This document shows, piece after piece, positions 34,693-44,789 of a stretch of 64,000 nt of DNA. The first letter of the stretch is position 1, and the number at the start of each line of letters is the position of its first letter. The stretch lies in the NCBI RefSeq assembly GCF_004328645.1, contig NZ_CP031395.1:2505501-2569500 (forward strand), read 5' to 3'. Under the pieces are notes generated by a model. The model was given only the letters and a program-made list of their open reading frames with translations, made no database searches and was not told the origin of the DNA. The position numbers and the translations under genes are program-made. The stretch is from Hylemonella gracilis. GTDB taxonomy: Bacteria > Pseudomonadota > Gammaproteobacteria > Burkholderiales > Burkholderiaceae_C.

Positions 34693-37038
34693 TCAAGCGG
34701 CGATCCGCTGTTCAGCGCGCAGGGTCCGCGCCGCGGCCACCATGTGCGTCAACGCCGGAATCACCTCGGCCCACTGGCGGGTCTTGAGGCCGCAGTCCGG
34801 GTTGACCCAGAGTCGTTCAGGTGGAATGCGTTGCGCCGCCTTGCGCATCAAGGTGATGATCTGCTCGCGCGTGGGGATGTTGGGCGTGTGGATGTCATAG
34901 ACACCGGGGCCGATCTCGTTCGGGTACTTGAAATCGTCGAAGGCGTCGAGCAGTTCCATGTCCGAACGGGAGGTCTCGATGGTGATCACGTCGGCGTCCA
35001 TGGCCGCGATGGCGGCGATGATGTCGTTGAACTCTGAATAGCACATATGGGTGTGGATCTGGGTGTCGTCGCGCACGCCGTTGGCCGTGACGCGGAAGCT
35101 CTCCACCGCCCAGTCCAGGTAGCTCCGCCACTGCGACTTGCGCAGCGGCAACCCTTCGCGCAGCGCCGCCTCGTCGATCTGGATGACGCGCACGCCGGCT
35201 TGCTCCAGGTCCAGCACTTCCTCGCGGATGGCCAGGGCGAGTTGCCGGCACGAGTCCGCACGTGGCTGGTCGTCGCGCACGAAGGACCAGTTCAGGATCG
35301 TGACCGGGCCCGTGAGCATGCCCTTCATCGGCTTCGTCGTCAGGGACTGCGCGTAGACGATCCATTCCACGGTCATCGCCTTCGGGCGGCGGATGTCACC
35401 GAACAGAATGGGCGGCTTGACGCAGCGCGAGCCGTAGGACTGCACCCAGCCGAACTGGCTGAAGGCATATCCTTCGAGCTGCTCGCCGAAGTACTCCACC
35501 ATGTCGTTGCGTTCAGCCTCACCGTGCACCAGCAGGTCCAGGCCCAGGGCTTCCTGCTCGCGCACGCTGCGCGCGATCTCTGCCTGCATGGCAGCCCTGT
35601 AGCTCGACGCGTCGATCCGCCCCGCCTTGAACTCGCTTCGGACCTGGCGGATTTCCGCCGTCTGCGGGAAGGATCCGATGGTCGTGGTGGGGTAGAGCGG
35701 CAGCCTGAGCAGGGCAGCCTGCCTGGGTGCGCGCTCAACGTAGGGGCTTTGGCGGCGGCCGAGGTGGTCGGTGATCTGTGCCACGGCGGCCTGCACGGCC
35801 GGCTTGTGCACGCGCGGGGAAGCGCGCCGAGCGGCCAGCGCCGCCTGGTTGGCCGCCAATGCCTGTTGCACGGCGTCGCGGCCCTCATTCAGGGCCCGGC
35901 CCAGCACGGCCAGTTCATCGAGCTTCTGCAAGGCAAAGGCGAGCCAGGACTTGATCTCAGGGTCCAATTTCTGCTCTTGCGTCAGGTCCACGGGCACGTG
36001 CAGCAGCGAGCAGGAGGGCGCGATCCACAGGCGATCACCCAGGCGAGCGCTGAGCGGCTCCAGCCAGTCCAGCGTGGCGTTCAGATCGGTCTTCCAGATG
36101 TTGCGGCCATTGACCACGCCCAGGGACAGCACTTTGTGCGCGGGCAGCAGGTTGAGCACGGGCAGCACGTCGTCGCGGCCGGTGATCGCATCGATGTGCA
36201 GGCCGGCCACCGGCAGGTTGGCCGCGAGGTAGGCGTTTTCCTGCAGCGGTCCAAAGTAGGTGGCCAGCAGCAGCTTGACGCGGCAGCTCTTGAGCTGGTG
36301 GTAGGCGGCCTTGTAGGCATGCTGCCAGTCGTGGTCGGGGTGCTTGTCCAGCTCGGTGACGAGGAGAGGCTCGTCCACCTGCACCCACTCCACGCCTTGC
36401 GCGGCCAGCGTGTCCAGCAGCTCGGTATAGGCCATCAGCAGGCGGGGCAGCAGATCCAGCTTGTTCGAGCCGTCCTTGGCCTTGCCCAGCGCCAGGTAGG
36501 TCACGGGGCCGACCAGCACCGGCTTGGCCTGAATGCCTTGTGCCCGCGCTTCGTCCAGCTGTGCCAGAAGGCGCGCGGCATCGAGCTTGAACGTGGTGTC
36601 GGCATCGAACTCGGGCACGATGTAGTGGTAGTTGGTGTCGAACCATTTGGTCATCTCGCCGGCCTGCACGCCGTCGTCAGCGTGTTGTGCCGAATGTGCG
36701 CCGCCGCAGCAATGGGCATGGGCGTCGGCCGTTTGGGCGGACTTTCCCCGGGCGACACGGAAGTAGTTGTCCAGCGCGTCGCCATGGAAGCCGCGCACGC
36801 GCGCGGGCAGGTTGCCCAGGGTGAAGCTCATGTCCAGCACCTGGTCGTAGAAGGAGAAGTCGCCCACCGGCACCAGATTCAGCCCGGCCTGGTCGGCCCA
36901 GTGGCGCTGGCGCAGTCGGGCACCAACGGCCAGGAGTTCGTCGCGGGAGGACTGGCCTTTCCAGTAGGACTCGAGCGCGAACTTGAGTTCGCGTTGTGCG
37001 CCGATGCGGGGGAAACCAAGGTTGTGGGTCAGGGCCAT
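34693..37038 (-). CDS. metE: Cobalamin-independent methionine synthase
   Basis: A 781-residue 5-methyltetrahydropteroyltriglutamate-homocysteine methyltransferase. The N-terminus [25 protein letters not shown] is the MetE start, which fixes ATG 37038 although the frame is open to 37095. The catalytic half has the zinc-site histidine and cysteine in THMCYSEF and the last cysteine in [12 protein letters not shown] roughly 20-residue His/Cys/Ala-rich insertion ([17 protein letters not shown]) lies before [17 protein letters not shown], where enteric MetE has a short linker. metR is divergent, so MetR and homocysteine are the likely inducers. A B12 riboswitch lies downstream, not upstream. Confidence 0.96.
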   Translation of the reverse strand: MALTHNLGFPRIGAQRELKFALESYWKGQSSRDELLAVGARLRQRHWADQAGLNLVPVGDFSFYDQVLDMSFTLGNLPARVRGFHGDALDNYFRVARGKSAQTADAHAHCCGGAHSAQHADDGVQAGEMTKWFDTNYHYIVPEFDADTTFKLDAARLLAQLDEARAQGIQAKPVLVGPVTYLALGKAKDGSNKLDLLPRLLMAYTELLDTLAAQGVEWVQVDEPLLVTELDKHPDHDWQHAYKAAYHQLKSCRVKLLLATYFGPLQENAYLAANLPVAGLHIDAITGRDDVLPVLNLLPAHKVLSLGVVNGRNIWKTDLNATLDWLEPLSARLGDRLWIAPSCSLLHVPVDLTQEQKLDPEIKSWLAFALQKLDELAVLGRALNEGRDAVQQALAANQAALAARRASPRVHKPAVQAAVAQITDHLGRRQSPYVERAPRQAALLRLPLYPTTTIGSFPQTAEIRQVRSEFKAGRIDASSYRAAMQAEIARSVREQEALGLDLLVHGEAERNDMVEYFGEQLEGYAFSQFGWVQSYGSRCVKPPILFGDIRRPKAMTVEWIVYAQSLTTKPMKGMLTGPVTILNWSFVRDDQPRADSCRQLALAIREEVLDLEQAGVRVIQIDEAALREGLPLRKSQWRSYLDWAVESFRVTANGVRDDTQIHTHMCYSEFNDIIAAIAAMDADVITIETSRSDMELLDAFDDFKYPNEIGPGVYDIHTPNIPTREQIITLMRKAAQRIPPERLWVNPDCGLKTRQWAEVIPALTHMVAAARTLRAEQRIAA

Positions 37039-37129
37039 GAGGGTGCCGCCTTTGAAGCAAGTGGTGTCGATGGCCGGCATCCTAGGTAACTCCATTCATT
37101 ACGTAAAATGGTCTTATTTCAATCATCCA

Positions 37130-37142
37130 TGAGATTGGCTCA
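37130..37142. promoter_or_regulatory. Possible MetR operator in the metE-metR intergenic region
   Basis: TGAG-ATTGG-CTCA is an inverted repeat with the spacing of the MetR consensus TGAA-N5-TTCA, placed four bases before metR and about 95 upstream of metE. A second partial palindrome, CCATT...AATGG around TTACGTAA, is at 37092-37111. Suggestive only. Confidence 0.4.
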
Positions 37143-37145
37143 TAC

Positions 37146-38036
37146 ATGATCGAGCGCATCCATCTGGCCATCGTGCAAGAAGTGGCCAGGTTAGGCTCCC
37201 TGACCGCGGCGGCCGATACCCTCTGCCTGACGCAATCAGCCCTGAGCCATTCGGTCAAGAAACTGGAGTCGCAGCTGGGCACGGCCATCTGGTTGCGCGA
37301 AGGGCGCCAGCTCATCCCCACCCAGGCGGGCGAGCATCTGCTGGCGCTGGCGAATCGCGTGCTGCCGCAACTGGCGCAGGCCGAGGAGCGCCTGGCGCAA
37401 TACGCCCAGGGCCGGCGCGGCACACTGCGCATCGGCATGGAATGCCATCCCTGCTACCAATGGCTGCTGAAGGTGGTGGCGCCTTATCTGGCGCGTTGGC
37501 CCGACGTGGACGTGGACGTGAAGCAGAAGTTCCAGTTCGGCGGCATCGGCGCGCTGTTTGGTTACGAGATCGACCTGCTGGTCACGCCCGACCCGCTGTT
37601 CAAGCCCGGCCTGCGTTTCGAGCCGGTGTTCGACTACGAGCAGGTGCTGGTGGTGGCGCGTGACCATGCCCTGGCCGGCGCCGCGCGCGTCCAGCCGCGG
37701 CAACTGGCGCAGGAGGTGTTGATCACCTACCCGGTGGCGCCCGAGCGGCTGGACATCTTCAACCAGTTCCTCACGCCGGCGGGCATCGCGCCGCGCCAGC
37801 ACAAGACCATCGAGACCACCGACATCCTGCTGCAGATGGTGGCCAGTGGCCGGGGCGTCACCGCGCTGCCGCGCTGGCTGGTGGAGGAATATGCCGACCG
37901 CATGCCCATCGTGCCGATCAGGCTGGGTGCGCGCGGCATCCAGAAGCAGATCTTCCTGGGACTGCGCGAGACCGACATGGATGTGGACTACCTGCGGTCC
38001 TTCGTTGAGATGGCGCATCAGCCGCAAGTACGATGA
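37146..38036 (+). CDS. metR: LysR-family regulator MetR
   Basis: A 296-residue LysR regulator. The N-terminal winged helix shows LTAAADTLCLTQSALSHSVKKLE. The effector domain begins RRGTLRIGMECHPCYQWLL, a MetR signature (ECHPCYQWL). Divergent orientation from metE with a 107-base spacer is the classic metR-metE arrangement. Homocysteine is the known co-inducer in enterics. A VOC protein follows 18 bases after its stop. Confidence 0.94.
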   Translation: MIERIHLAIVQEVARLGSLTAAADTLCLTQSALSHSVKKLESQLGTAIWLREGRQLIPTQAGEHLLALANRVLPQLAQAEERLAQYAQGRRGTLRIGMECHPCYQWLLKVVAPYLARWPDVDVDVKQKFQFGGIGALFGYEIDLLVTPDPLFKPGLRFEPVFDYEQVLVVARDHALAGAARVQPRQLAQEVLITYPVAPERLDIFNQFLTPAGIAPRQHKTIETTDILLQMVASGRGVTALPRWLVEEYADRMPIVPIRLGARGIQKQIFLGLRETDMDVDYLRSFVEMAHQPQVR

Positions 38037-38054
38037 CGATAGGGAGCCGACGAC

Positions 38055-38462
38055 ATGACGACCCACAACCTGACCATCACCGAAATCAAGACCTTCGTGC
38101 CTGCGAAGGATTTCGAGCTGTCCAAGCGCTTCTACGCCGATCTGGGTTTCCAGCAAAAGTCCGAAGGCGGCGGCATTGCCTACTTTGCCCACGGCCGACA
38201 CGCCTTCCTGCTGCAGGACTACTACGCCCAGGAGTTTGCCGACAACCTGGCCTTGCACCTCCTGGTGGAGGACGTGCAGGCCTGGAGCCGCCATGTGGCC
38301 GAGCGAGGCATTGCTGAACGCTACGGTGTGCGCGTGACCGCCTTGACCGAGCAACCCTGGGGCATCACCGATTTCACGGTCACCGACCCCTGCGGCGTGT
38401 GCTGGACCATCGGACAGAACACGCAGAGTTTCGTGCCGGTGGGGCGGCTGGATCCGGTCTGA
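38055..38462 (+). CDS. VOC-superfamily (glyoxalase/bleomycin resistance-like) protein
   Basis: A 135-residue single VOC domain with a beta-alpha-beta-beta-beta start (TFVPAKDFELSKRFYADLGF) and a C-terminal DFTVTDPCGVCWTIGQN strand. A candidate metal site is sparse: HLLVED supplies a histidine, but a full H/E set is not obvious. Function cannot be assigned. It follows metR by 18 bases and may be co-transcribed. Confidence 0.8.
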   Translation: MTTHNLTITEIKTFVPAKDFELSKRFYADLGFQQKSEGGGIAYFAHGRHAFLLQDYYAQEFADNLALHLLVEDVQAWSRHVAERGIAERYGVRVTALTEQPWGITDFTVTDPCGVCWTIGQNTQSFVPVGRLDPV

Positions 38463-38474
38463 AACACCACGCGC

Positions 38475-38864
38475 TTGCAGCACAATCCCCCGGTGCTTCA
38501 TCGTCTCCTCGTCCTCTTCGTCTGGCGTGTCCTCGCCATCGTTTGCGTGGCGCTGGGCGTCATCGGCGCCTTCCTGCCCGTGATGCCCACCGTGGTGTTC
38601 CTACTGGTGGCCGCATGGGCCGCTGGCAAGGGCTGGCCGCAGTTGGAAGTCTGGTTGCTCACGCACCCTCGCCACGGCGCTTCCATCCGGGCCTGGCGCG
38701 AGCGGGGCGCGGTTCCGCGACGGGCCAAGTGGCTGGCCTCTCTCATGATGGGATTGAGCAGTGTTGCCCTCGTGGCCTCCCCCCTGGCCCTGTGGTGGCG
38801 CATTGGCTTGCCCCTGGGCATGGCTTGCATCGCGCTGTGGTTGTGGACACGGCCGGAGGTGTGA
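38475..38864 (+). CDS. YbaN/DUF454 family inner-membrane protein
   Basis: A protein of about 129 residues with three hydrophobic segments. The family signature WRVLAIVCVALGVIGAFLPVMPT (start about residue 17) and a middle HPRHGASIRAWRERGAVPRRAKW match DUF454. Function is unknown in the family. The start is uncertain: TTG 38475 or GTG 38493, neither with a clear ribosome site. Confidence 0.85.
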   Translation: MQHNPPVLHRLLVLFVWRVLAIVCVALGVIGAFLPVMPTVVFLLVAAWAAGKGWPQLEVWLLTHPRHGASIRAWRERGAVPRRAKWLASLMMGLSSVALVASPLALWWRIGLPLGMACIALWLWTRPEV

Positions 38865-38948
38865 AGGCCTGCGCAGGCACCGCTGTTGGGGCGCGGGTAC
38901 AGCCCCTGGCCTCATGAGGTCTTGCCGCCGTCATCGGGTTCAGGCAGC

Positions 38949-39839
38949 ATGCGGGGACACATGCGACGCTTGCTGACTCTGCTCCCACGTTTGTCCAGGC
39001 CACACGCTGCGGCGCTGGGCTGGATCACCATCCTGGTTCTCATGGCCGGTTGTTCGACGCTGCAGTTCGGCTACGGCCAGCTGCCGCGCCTGGCTGCCTG
39101 GCAAATGGACAGTTATCTGGATCTGGACCGCGCCCAAAGCCGCCAGCTGGACTCGGCCCTGGCCGAGCTGCATGCCTGGCATCGCCGCGAGGAACTGCCG
39201 CGCGTGCGCGCGGTGCTGGTCCGTGCCGACACCCTCTGGGGTGAGCCCGACAGCGGACGGGGTGTCACGGCCGAGGAGCTGAACAGCATCGAGCGCGATG
39301 CCATCGCAGCGCTGAATCGCCTGCTGGTGCGCGCTGAACCCTTGGCGCAGCCCTTGCTGGCAAGCCTGCGCCCGGCGCAATGGGAGCATTTGCGCGCGAA
39401 GCAGCGTAAGCGCCTGGACGAATGGCTGGAGGAGGAGGGCGATCCCGAGGAGCGGGGGGATCGTTTCATCGACAACCTGGAGCGCTGGCTGGGCAGCCTG
39501 GAGCGCCCCCTGCGTCAGATGGCGCGCGCCGAGGCGGCACGGTGGCCTGTCCAGGATCGCGCGGCTTTGCGCCAGACCTGGGAGGCGCGCCAGCAGCGCA
39601 TCGTCGACGGTCTGCGCGCCGTGGCGCAGGGCCAGCGCGAGCAAGGCCTGACCCTGCTGGGCGCCTTGGCCACCGAACCGATCGATCCTCCGCTGAGCAC
39701 GGCCATGCGCGCGTCCGTGCTGCGCGTGCTCAACGCCGCCACGCCCGCGCAGCGCGCGCAGGCCCGTGAGCGCTGGGCGCGCTGGCGCGACGATTTGAGG
39801 CAACTGGAATCCGTGCAGACCGCCCAGGCCGCGCCCTGA
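38949..39839 (+). CDS. DUF6279-type putative lipoprotein
   Basis: A 296-residue protein with a lipoprotein signal peptide: basic start, hydrophobic core LGWITILVLMAGC, lipobox cysteine C35. The mature part is alpha-helical and rich in Arg, Leu, Glu and Trp (YGQLPRLAAWQMDSYLDLDRAQSRQL, later EERGDRFIDNLERWLGSLE), which fits the DUF6279 family. Function is unknown. ATG 38961 is an alternative start. It converges on the Lrp gene 23 bases downstream. Confidence 0.75.
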   Translation: MRGHMRRLLTLLPRLSRPHAAALGWITILVLMAGCSTLQFGYGQLPRLAAWQMDSYLDLDRAQSRQLDSALAELHAWHRREELPRVRAVLVRADTLWGEPDSGRGVTAEELNSIERDAIAALNRLLVRAEPLAQPLLASLRPAQWEHLRAKQRKRLDEWLEEEGDPEERGDRFIDNLERWLGSLERPLRQMARAEAARWPVQDRAALRQTWEARQQRIVDGLRAVAQGQREQGLTLLGALATEPIDPPLSTAMRASVLRVLNAATPAQRAQARERWARWRDDLRQLESVQTAQAAP

Positions 39840-39862
39840 GCGCACCCTGAGCGCCGAGCGCG

Positions 39863-40378
39863 TCAAAAGACCAGCCTGGCCTGGTTCTTGACCTCTTCCA
39901 TCACCGCGTAGGTCCGGGTCTCGCGCACGCCGGGCAACTGCCAGAGCACGGTGCCGGCGAACTCGCGGTAGGCCGCCATGTCGGCCACGCGGGTTTTGAG
40001 CAGGTAGTCGAAGCCGCCGGCCACCATGTGGCATTCCATGATCTCGTCGCGCACCTGCACTGCGGCCTTGAACTGCTCAAACACATTGGGCGTAGTGCGG
40101 TCCAGCAGCACTTCAACGAAGACCAGCATGCCCCGGCCCAGTTTGAGCGGGTTGAGCCGCGCCTCGTAACCCAGGATGTAGCCCTCGCGCATCAGGCGCT
40201 GGGTGCGCGCCAGCACGGCCGTCGGCGACAGGCCCACGGTCTCGGCCAGCTTGAGGTTGGACAGCCGGCCATCGGTTTGCAGCAGGTGCAGGATGCGCCG
40301 GTCGATGCGGTCCAGGGTGTCGTCGGAGTCCAAATTTTTCTCTATGTGGCTGGGTATCTTTGGTGAATCATTCACCAT
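39863..40378 (-). CDS. Lrp/AsnC-family regulator, probable activator of putA
   Basis: A 171-residue Lrp-type regulator with an N-terminal helix-turn-helix (LDRIDRRILHLLQTDGRLSNLKLAETVGLSPTAV region) and a C-terminal RAM/AsnC ligand domain with MECHMVAGGFDYLLKTRVADMAAY. It diverges from putA with only 59 bases between start codons. In proteobacteria lacking the PutA DNA-binding domain, an Lrp-type PutR divergent from putA is the usual proline-responsive control, so that role is likely here. ATG 40378 is chosen by homology length. Confidence 0.88.
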   Translation of the reverse strand: MVNDSPKIPSHIEKNLDSDDTLDRIDRRILHLLQTDGRLSNLKLAETVGLSPTAVLARTQRLMREGYILGYEARLNPLKLGRGMLVFVEVLLDRTTPNVFEQFKAAVQVRDEIMECHMVAGGFDYLLKTRVADMAAYREFAGTVLWQLPGVRETRTYAVMEEVKNQARLVF

Positions 40379-40995
40379 GAAAACGGGGAGTATCGCGCCG
40401 ATTTCTACTTGCAACCCACATCGCCGCGAGTTTTTCCATGCGACTGCCCACCCCTTACCGAGTCGAAGCCGACCTCCTGGCCCAGCGCCTGCAAACCCTG
40501 GCACACCACCTCGACTGGGCCGCCGCCGCGCGCATGGCCGCGCCCTGGGTGCAGGCCGTGCGCGAGAACCCGCCGCCGTTTTGGGCCATGGAAAGCCTGC
40601 TCAAGGAATACCCGATTTCCAGCGCCGAAGGCCTGGCCCTGATGCGTCTGGCCGAAGCCCTGCTGCGTGTGCCCGACGCCGAAACGGCCATCGCGCTCAC
40701 GGCCGATCAGCTCGGGCGCGCCGATTTCGACGCCACGGGCCAGCCCGCATTGGCCCGCCTCTCGTCCAGCGCGATCGCCCTGGCCAAGAAGTTCCTGCCC
40801 TCGGAGGGCGTGGCTGAGCCGCAGGGCACGCCGGGGCAGCAAGGCCTGCTGGGCCGCCTGGGCGCGCGCGTCGTGGTGGCGGCCACCTTGCGTGCGGTGC
40901 AACTGCTGGGCCGCCAGTTCGTCCTGGGCCAGACCTTGCCCGAGGCCATGAAAGAGGCGCAGCGCGCCCGGCACGGCGTGGCGGGGGGCTGACGC

Positions 40996-41074
40996 ATGTT
41001 CCGCCGCTGGGCCGCCCCAAGGCGGAACACACCCCTCGGGGGGCAGCGACCCGCGCAGCGGCGGAGCATGGGGG
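40996..41074 (-). repeat. Dispersed GC-palindrome repeat, copy C, within putA
   Basis: Read on the minus strand it has CCCCATGCT, GCTGCCCCCCGAGGGG and CCTTGGGGCGGCCCAGCGGCGG, the same order of blocks as the cobQ copies. It also has outer CCGCCGCTG/CAGCGGCGG complementarity. It lies between the arm and barrel parts of PutA, directly after a TGA. The downstream putA frame is open through it. Confidence 0.82.
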
Positions 41075-43240
41075 CTGACATACAGCTATGACATGCTGGG
41101 CGAGGGCGCGCGCACCGGCGCCGATGCTGATCGTTACCTGCGCAGCTACGAAGCCGCGCTGCGCCTGCTGGCAGAGCGCGCGCGCATTGACGTCGCAGGC
41201 GATGCCCAGGACGATCCGTACCGCAGCGAGCGCGCCAACGACGGCATCTCCATCAAGCTCAGCGCCCTGCACCCGCGCTACGAGGACGCGCAGCGCGAGC
41301 GCGTGCTGGCCGAGCTGGTGCCGCGTGTCTGGGGCCTGTGCAAGCTGGCCGCCCAGGCCCGCATCAACCTCACCATCGACGCCGAGGAGGTGGACCGGCT
41401 GGAACTGTCGCTGGACGTGTTCGAGGCCCTGCTGGAGCGCATCGCGCGCGAGCACCCGGACTGGTCCGGTTTCGGCCTGGCGCTGCAGGCCTACCAGACC
41501 CGCGCACTCGAGCTGGTGCAGCACGTGGTCGAGCTGGCCCGCCGCCATGGCGTGCGCCTGATGTGCCGCCTGGTCAAGGGGGCCTACTGGGACGCCGAAG
41601 TCAAGCGAGCCCAGGAGCTGGGCCTGCCGCATTACCCCGTCTTTACGCACAAGCATCACACCGACGTGAGTTACCTGGCCTGTGCCCGCGCCTTGCTGGA
41701 AGCCAGCGACGCCATCTACCCGCAGTTCGCCACCCACAACGCCGGCACCATCGCCGCCATCCAGCAGATGGCCGCCCGCGTGATCAGCGCCAGGTCGCGG
41801 CACGGCGGCGGGAGGGCCGGCGCCGCCTACGAATTCCAGCGCCTCCACGGCATGGGCGAGGGCGTGTACCGCGAGGTGCTGAAGAACCCGCTGGTGCGCT
41901 GCCGGGTCTACGCCCCGGTGGGCGCGCACCGCGACCTGCTGGCCTACCTGGTGCGCCGCCTGCTGGAGAACGGCGCCAATTCCTCCTTCGTGCACCAGCT
42001 GGCCGACGATAACGTGGGCCTGGACGAACTCTTGATTTCGCCCCTGCGGCTGTCGCCGCAGCCCGCCTTGCCGCTGCCGCCCGCGCTCTACGGCCCTGCG
42101 CGGCGCAACAGCCGGGGCCTGGACCTGACGGTCGAGGCCGAGCGCGCGCCTTTGTTCGAAGCTTGGGCGCGTTGCGCGGTGCCCGCCGTGCCCGACACCG
42201 AGGTGGCGACTTTGCCCGGGGCCTGCGCGCGGGCCGTCGCGTCCGGCCGAGTCTGGCGTGACACCCCGGTGAGCGAACGCACCGCCGCCTTGCGCCGCGC
42301 CGCCGACGCCTTCGAAGTCCACACCGATCGCCTGTGCGCCTTGCTGGTCAAGGAGGCCTTCAAGACCTGGGGCGACGCCGTGGCCGAGCTGCGCGAGGCG
42401 GTGGACTTCCTGCGCTACTACGCGGGCGAGGCGGAGCGCCTGATGGCGCCCATCGCCTTGCCCGCCCAGCCGGACGGACTGCGAGGCATGGCCGCCGAAG
42501 GGCAGGGTGGAGCGGGCCTGGCCGACGCACGGCAGGCCTTGCTCGGTGTCACGGGAGAGCGCAACACCCTGCGCCTGACCGCGCGCGGGGTCTGGGTCTG
42601 CATCAGCCCCTGGAACTTCCCGCTCGCCATCTTCACCGGGCAGGTCGCCGCCGCGCTGGCGACCGGCAACGCCGTGCTGGCCAAACCGGCCGAGCAGACG
42701 CCCGCCATCGCGCTGGAAGCTGTGCGCCTGCTGCACGCGGCCGGCGTGCCGACCGACGCGCTGCAGTTTTGCCACGGCCCGGGCGAGACCGTGGGTGCGG
42801 CCCTGGTGGCCTTGCCCGAGGTGGCGGGCGTGGTCTTCACCGGTTCCACCGCCGTGGCCAAGACCATCCAGCGCGCGCTGGCGGCCAAGGACGGCCCCAT
42901 CGTGCCGCTGATTGCCGAGACGGGCGGCATCAATGCCATGCTGGTGGACAGCAGCGCGCTGCCCGAACAAGTGGCCGACGCCGTGGTGCAAAGCGCCTTC
43001 CGCAGCGCGGGCCAGCGCTGCTCGGCCCTGCGCCTGCTCTGCGTGCACGAGGCCATTGCCGACGGCGTGATCGAGATGGTCGCGGGCGCGGCGCGCGAGC
43101 TGGTGCTGGGCGACCCGAGCCAGCTGAGCACCGACCTGGGGCCGGTGATTGACCGGGAGGCTTTTGTCGCCATCCGGGGCCACCTGACGCGGCTGGAAGG
43201 CCGCGCACGTGACCATCTGCCGCCCTTGGCCCTTGCCACG

Positions 43241-43294
43241 TCGTCCGCGTCGTCCGCGTCGTCCGCGTCGTCCGCGTCGTCCGCGTCGTCCGAG
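43241..43294 (+). repeat. 9-bp tandem repeat (minisatellite) in the putA dehydrogenase region
   Basis: The unit TCGTCCGCG is repeated five times exactly, with a sixth copy ending in GAG. It encodes Ser-Ser-Ala repeats in a surface insertion of the aldehyde dehydrogenase domain. Because the unit is 9 bases, copy-number change keeps the frame. Confidence 0.95.
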
Positions 43295-43725
43295 GTCCGC
43301 GCCGAACCGGCTCCTGGCCTGGACCACCTGATCGCGCCGCGATTGTTCGAAGTGGCCACCGTCGCCGAGGTTGACCAGGAGATCTTTGGTCCGGTCTTGC
43401 AGGTGGTGCGCTGGCGTGGCGAGCCGGAGGCGGTGATCGACCAGATCAATGCCCTGGGTTATGGCCTCACGCTGGGCCTGCAGACCCGCATCGACAGCCG
43501 GGCCGAGGCCTTGGCCACGCGCGCCCACGTGGGCAATGTCTACGTCAATCGCAACATCATCGGCGCGGTGGTGGGACTGCAGCCCTTTGGGGGGAAGGTC
43601 TGTCGGGCACTGGCCCCAAGGCCGGAGGGCCGTTCTACTTGCAGCGTTTCTGCGCCGAGCAGACCGTGACCATCAACACCACCGCGGCCGGTGGCAATGT
43701 GGCTCTCTTAGCGGGTTGAAGGTTT

Positions 43726-44640
43726 TCAAGCCACGCGCATGCGGGTCTGGCGGTGGATGCGCTGCAGGATGTCCGTCAGGCTCTCATCCAGCAAGGGGTA
43801 GAGCGGGTGGGCGTCGCCCCGGCGCCGGATCAGGCCCAGCACGTCGCCCGGGTCGGCTCGGCGCAGCGGCCACCACACGACGCCGGGCGTGCGCAGCAAG
43901 GCGGTGGAGGCGGGCACCAGGGCCACGCCCAGGTCGGCGCCGACCAGGTCCAGCACACCATGGACGGTGGTGGCTTCGTAGTGGATGCGCGGGCTGAAGC
44001 CCGCCTGCGTGCACAAGCGGATGAAGCGGTCGAAGTAGGCCGGTCCGTGATGGCGCGTGAAGGAGACAAAGGTCTCATCGGCGCAATGCCGCAGGTCCAG
44101 TGGCAGCGGCGCCGGGGGTTCGCGGTGGGCGGGCACGGCCAGGCAGAACGGGTCCGGCACGCGCACCGGGATCAGAAGGCGGGCCGGCACGGCGGCCAGG
44201 CGGCCGATGCCGGCATCCAGCGTGCCGGCGATCAATCCTTCCACCTGCTGTGAGCTGATCATTTCGCGCAGCTTCAGGGTCCAGCGCGGGTAGTCCCGAC
44301 GCAGGCGACGCACCAAGTTGGGCAAGACCGTGCTGCTGGCCGAGGGCACGTAACCCAGGTTCAGCACGCCCTCGGGGCCCAGCGCCGCATCGTTCACCAA
44401 ATCGCGCATGCGGCCCGCGCGCTCGAGCAGGGCGCGGGCCTCGACCAGCAGGACTTCACCCGCAGGTGTCAGGCGCACGCCCTTGGGATGTCGGGTGAAG
44501 AGCGGGGTGCCCATCGCTTCTTCCAACTGACGGATCTGCAAGGACAGCGGTGGCTGGGCGATGTAGAGCTTCTCGGCGGCGCGGCTCAGGCTGCCCGCGT
44601 CGGCGACGGCGACGAAATAGCGCAGGTGACGGAGTTCCAT
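43726..44640 (-). CDS. LysR-family transcriptional regulator
   Basis: A 304-residue LysR regulator that starts MELRHLRYFVAVADAGSLSRAAEKLYIAQPPLSLQIRQLE, the CbbR/BenM-like type, with a standard effector domain after residue 90. ATG 44640 is fixed by this motif although the frame is open to 44751. It diverges from a Bug receptor gene, and the 149-base spacer contains GGTAT...ATACC inverted repeats (about 44690-44719) suitable for LysR binding. It probably controls the receptor-dehydrogenase group. The inducer is unknown. Confidence 0.9.
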   Translation of the reverse strand: MELRHLRYFVAVADAGSLSRAAEKLYIAQPPLSLQIRQLEEAMGTPLFTRHPKGVRLTPAGEVLLVEARALLERAGRMRDLVNDAALGPEGVLNLGYVPSASSTVLPNLVRRLRRDYPRWTLKLREMISSQQVEGLIAGTLDAGIGRLAAVPARLLIPVRVPDPFCLAVPAHREPPAPLPLDLRHCADETFVSFTRHHGPAYFDRFIRLCTQAGFSPRIHYEATTVHGVLDLVGADLGVALVPASTALLRTPGVVWWPLRRADPGDVLGLIRRRGDAHPLYPLLDESLTDILQRIHRQTRMRVA

Positions 44641-44789
44641 GGCGCGGCTTGGAAGGGGCGGTGAATCCCCTTCAGTGTATCCCCAAGGTATATGTAAAAG
44701 ATATGGGTTGCATACCGAACCAATTGTTGATGTATCCACCGGAAGCGCCAAAAATGCCGCCTCGCTTCAATATTGACAAGGAGACCCTC

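Larger units (their letters stand above)
40438..43719 (+). pseudogene. putA: Bifunctional proline dehydrogenase/P5C dehydrogenase PutA, reading frame broken twice
   Basis: PutA oxidises proline to glutamate (FAD proline dehydrogenase, then NAD aldehyde dehydrogenase). The N-terminal ribbon-helix-helix is absent, so it does not autoregulate. The first 184 codons (to TGA 40990-40992) carry the arm domain. The barrel resumes in another frame at YSYDMLGEGARTGADADRY, with ANDGISIKLSALHPRY. The dehydrogenase domain has VVFTGSTAVAKTI, AETGG and the catalytic cysteine in GQRCSALR. Between the parts lies repeat copy C. Near the end the frame breaks again at G6 43589-43594; adding one G restores FGGEGLSGTGPKAGGPFYLQRF to TGA 43717-43719. 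The second break looks like a homopolymer error. The first needs one base removed or two added and may be real. The repaired protein would be about 1,090 residues. Confidence 0.85.

Noticed and set aside
43241..43294. Candidate CRISPR-like array
   Set aside because: The unit is only nine bases with no spacers and lies inside a coding region; it is a tandem repeat.
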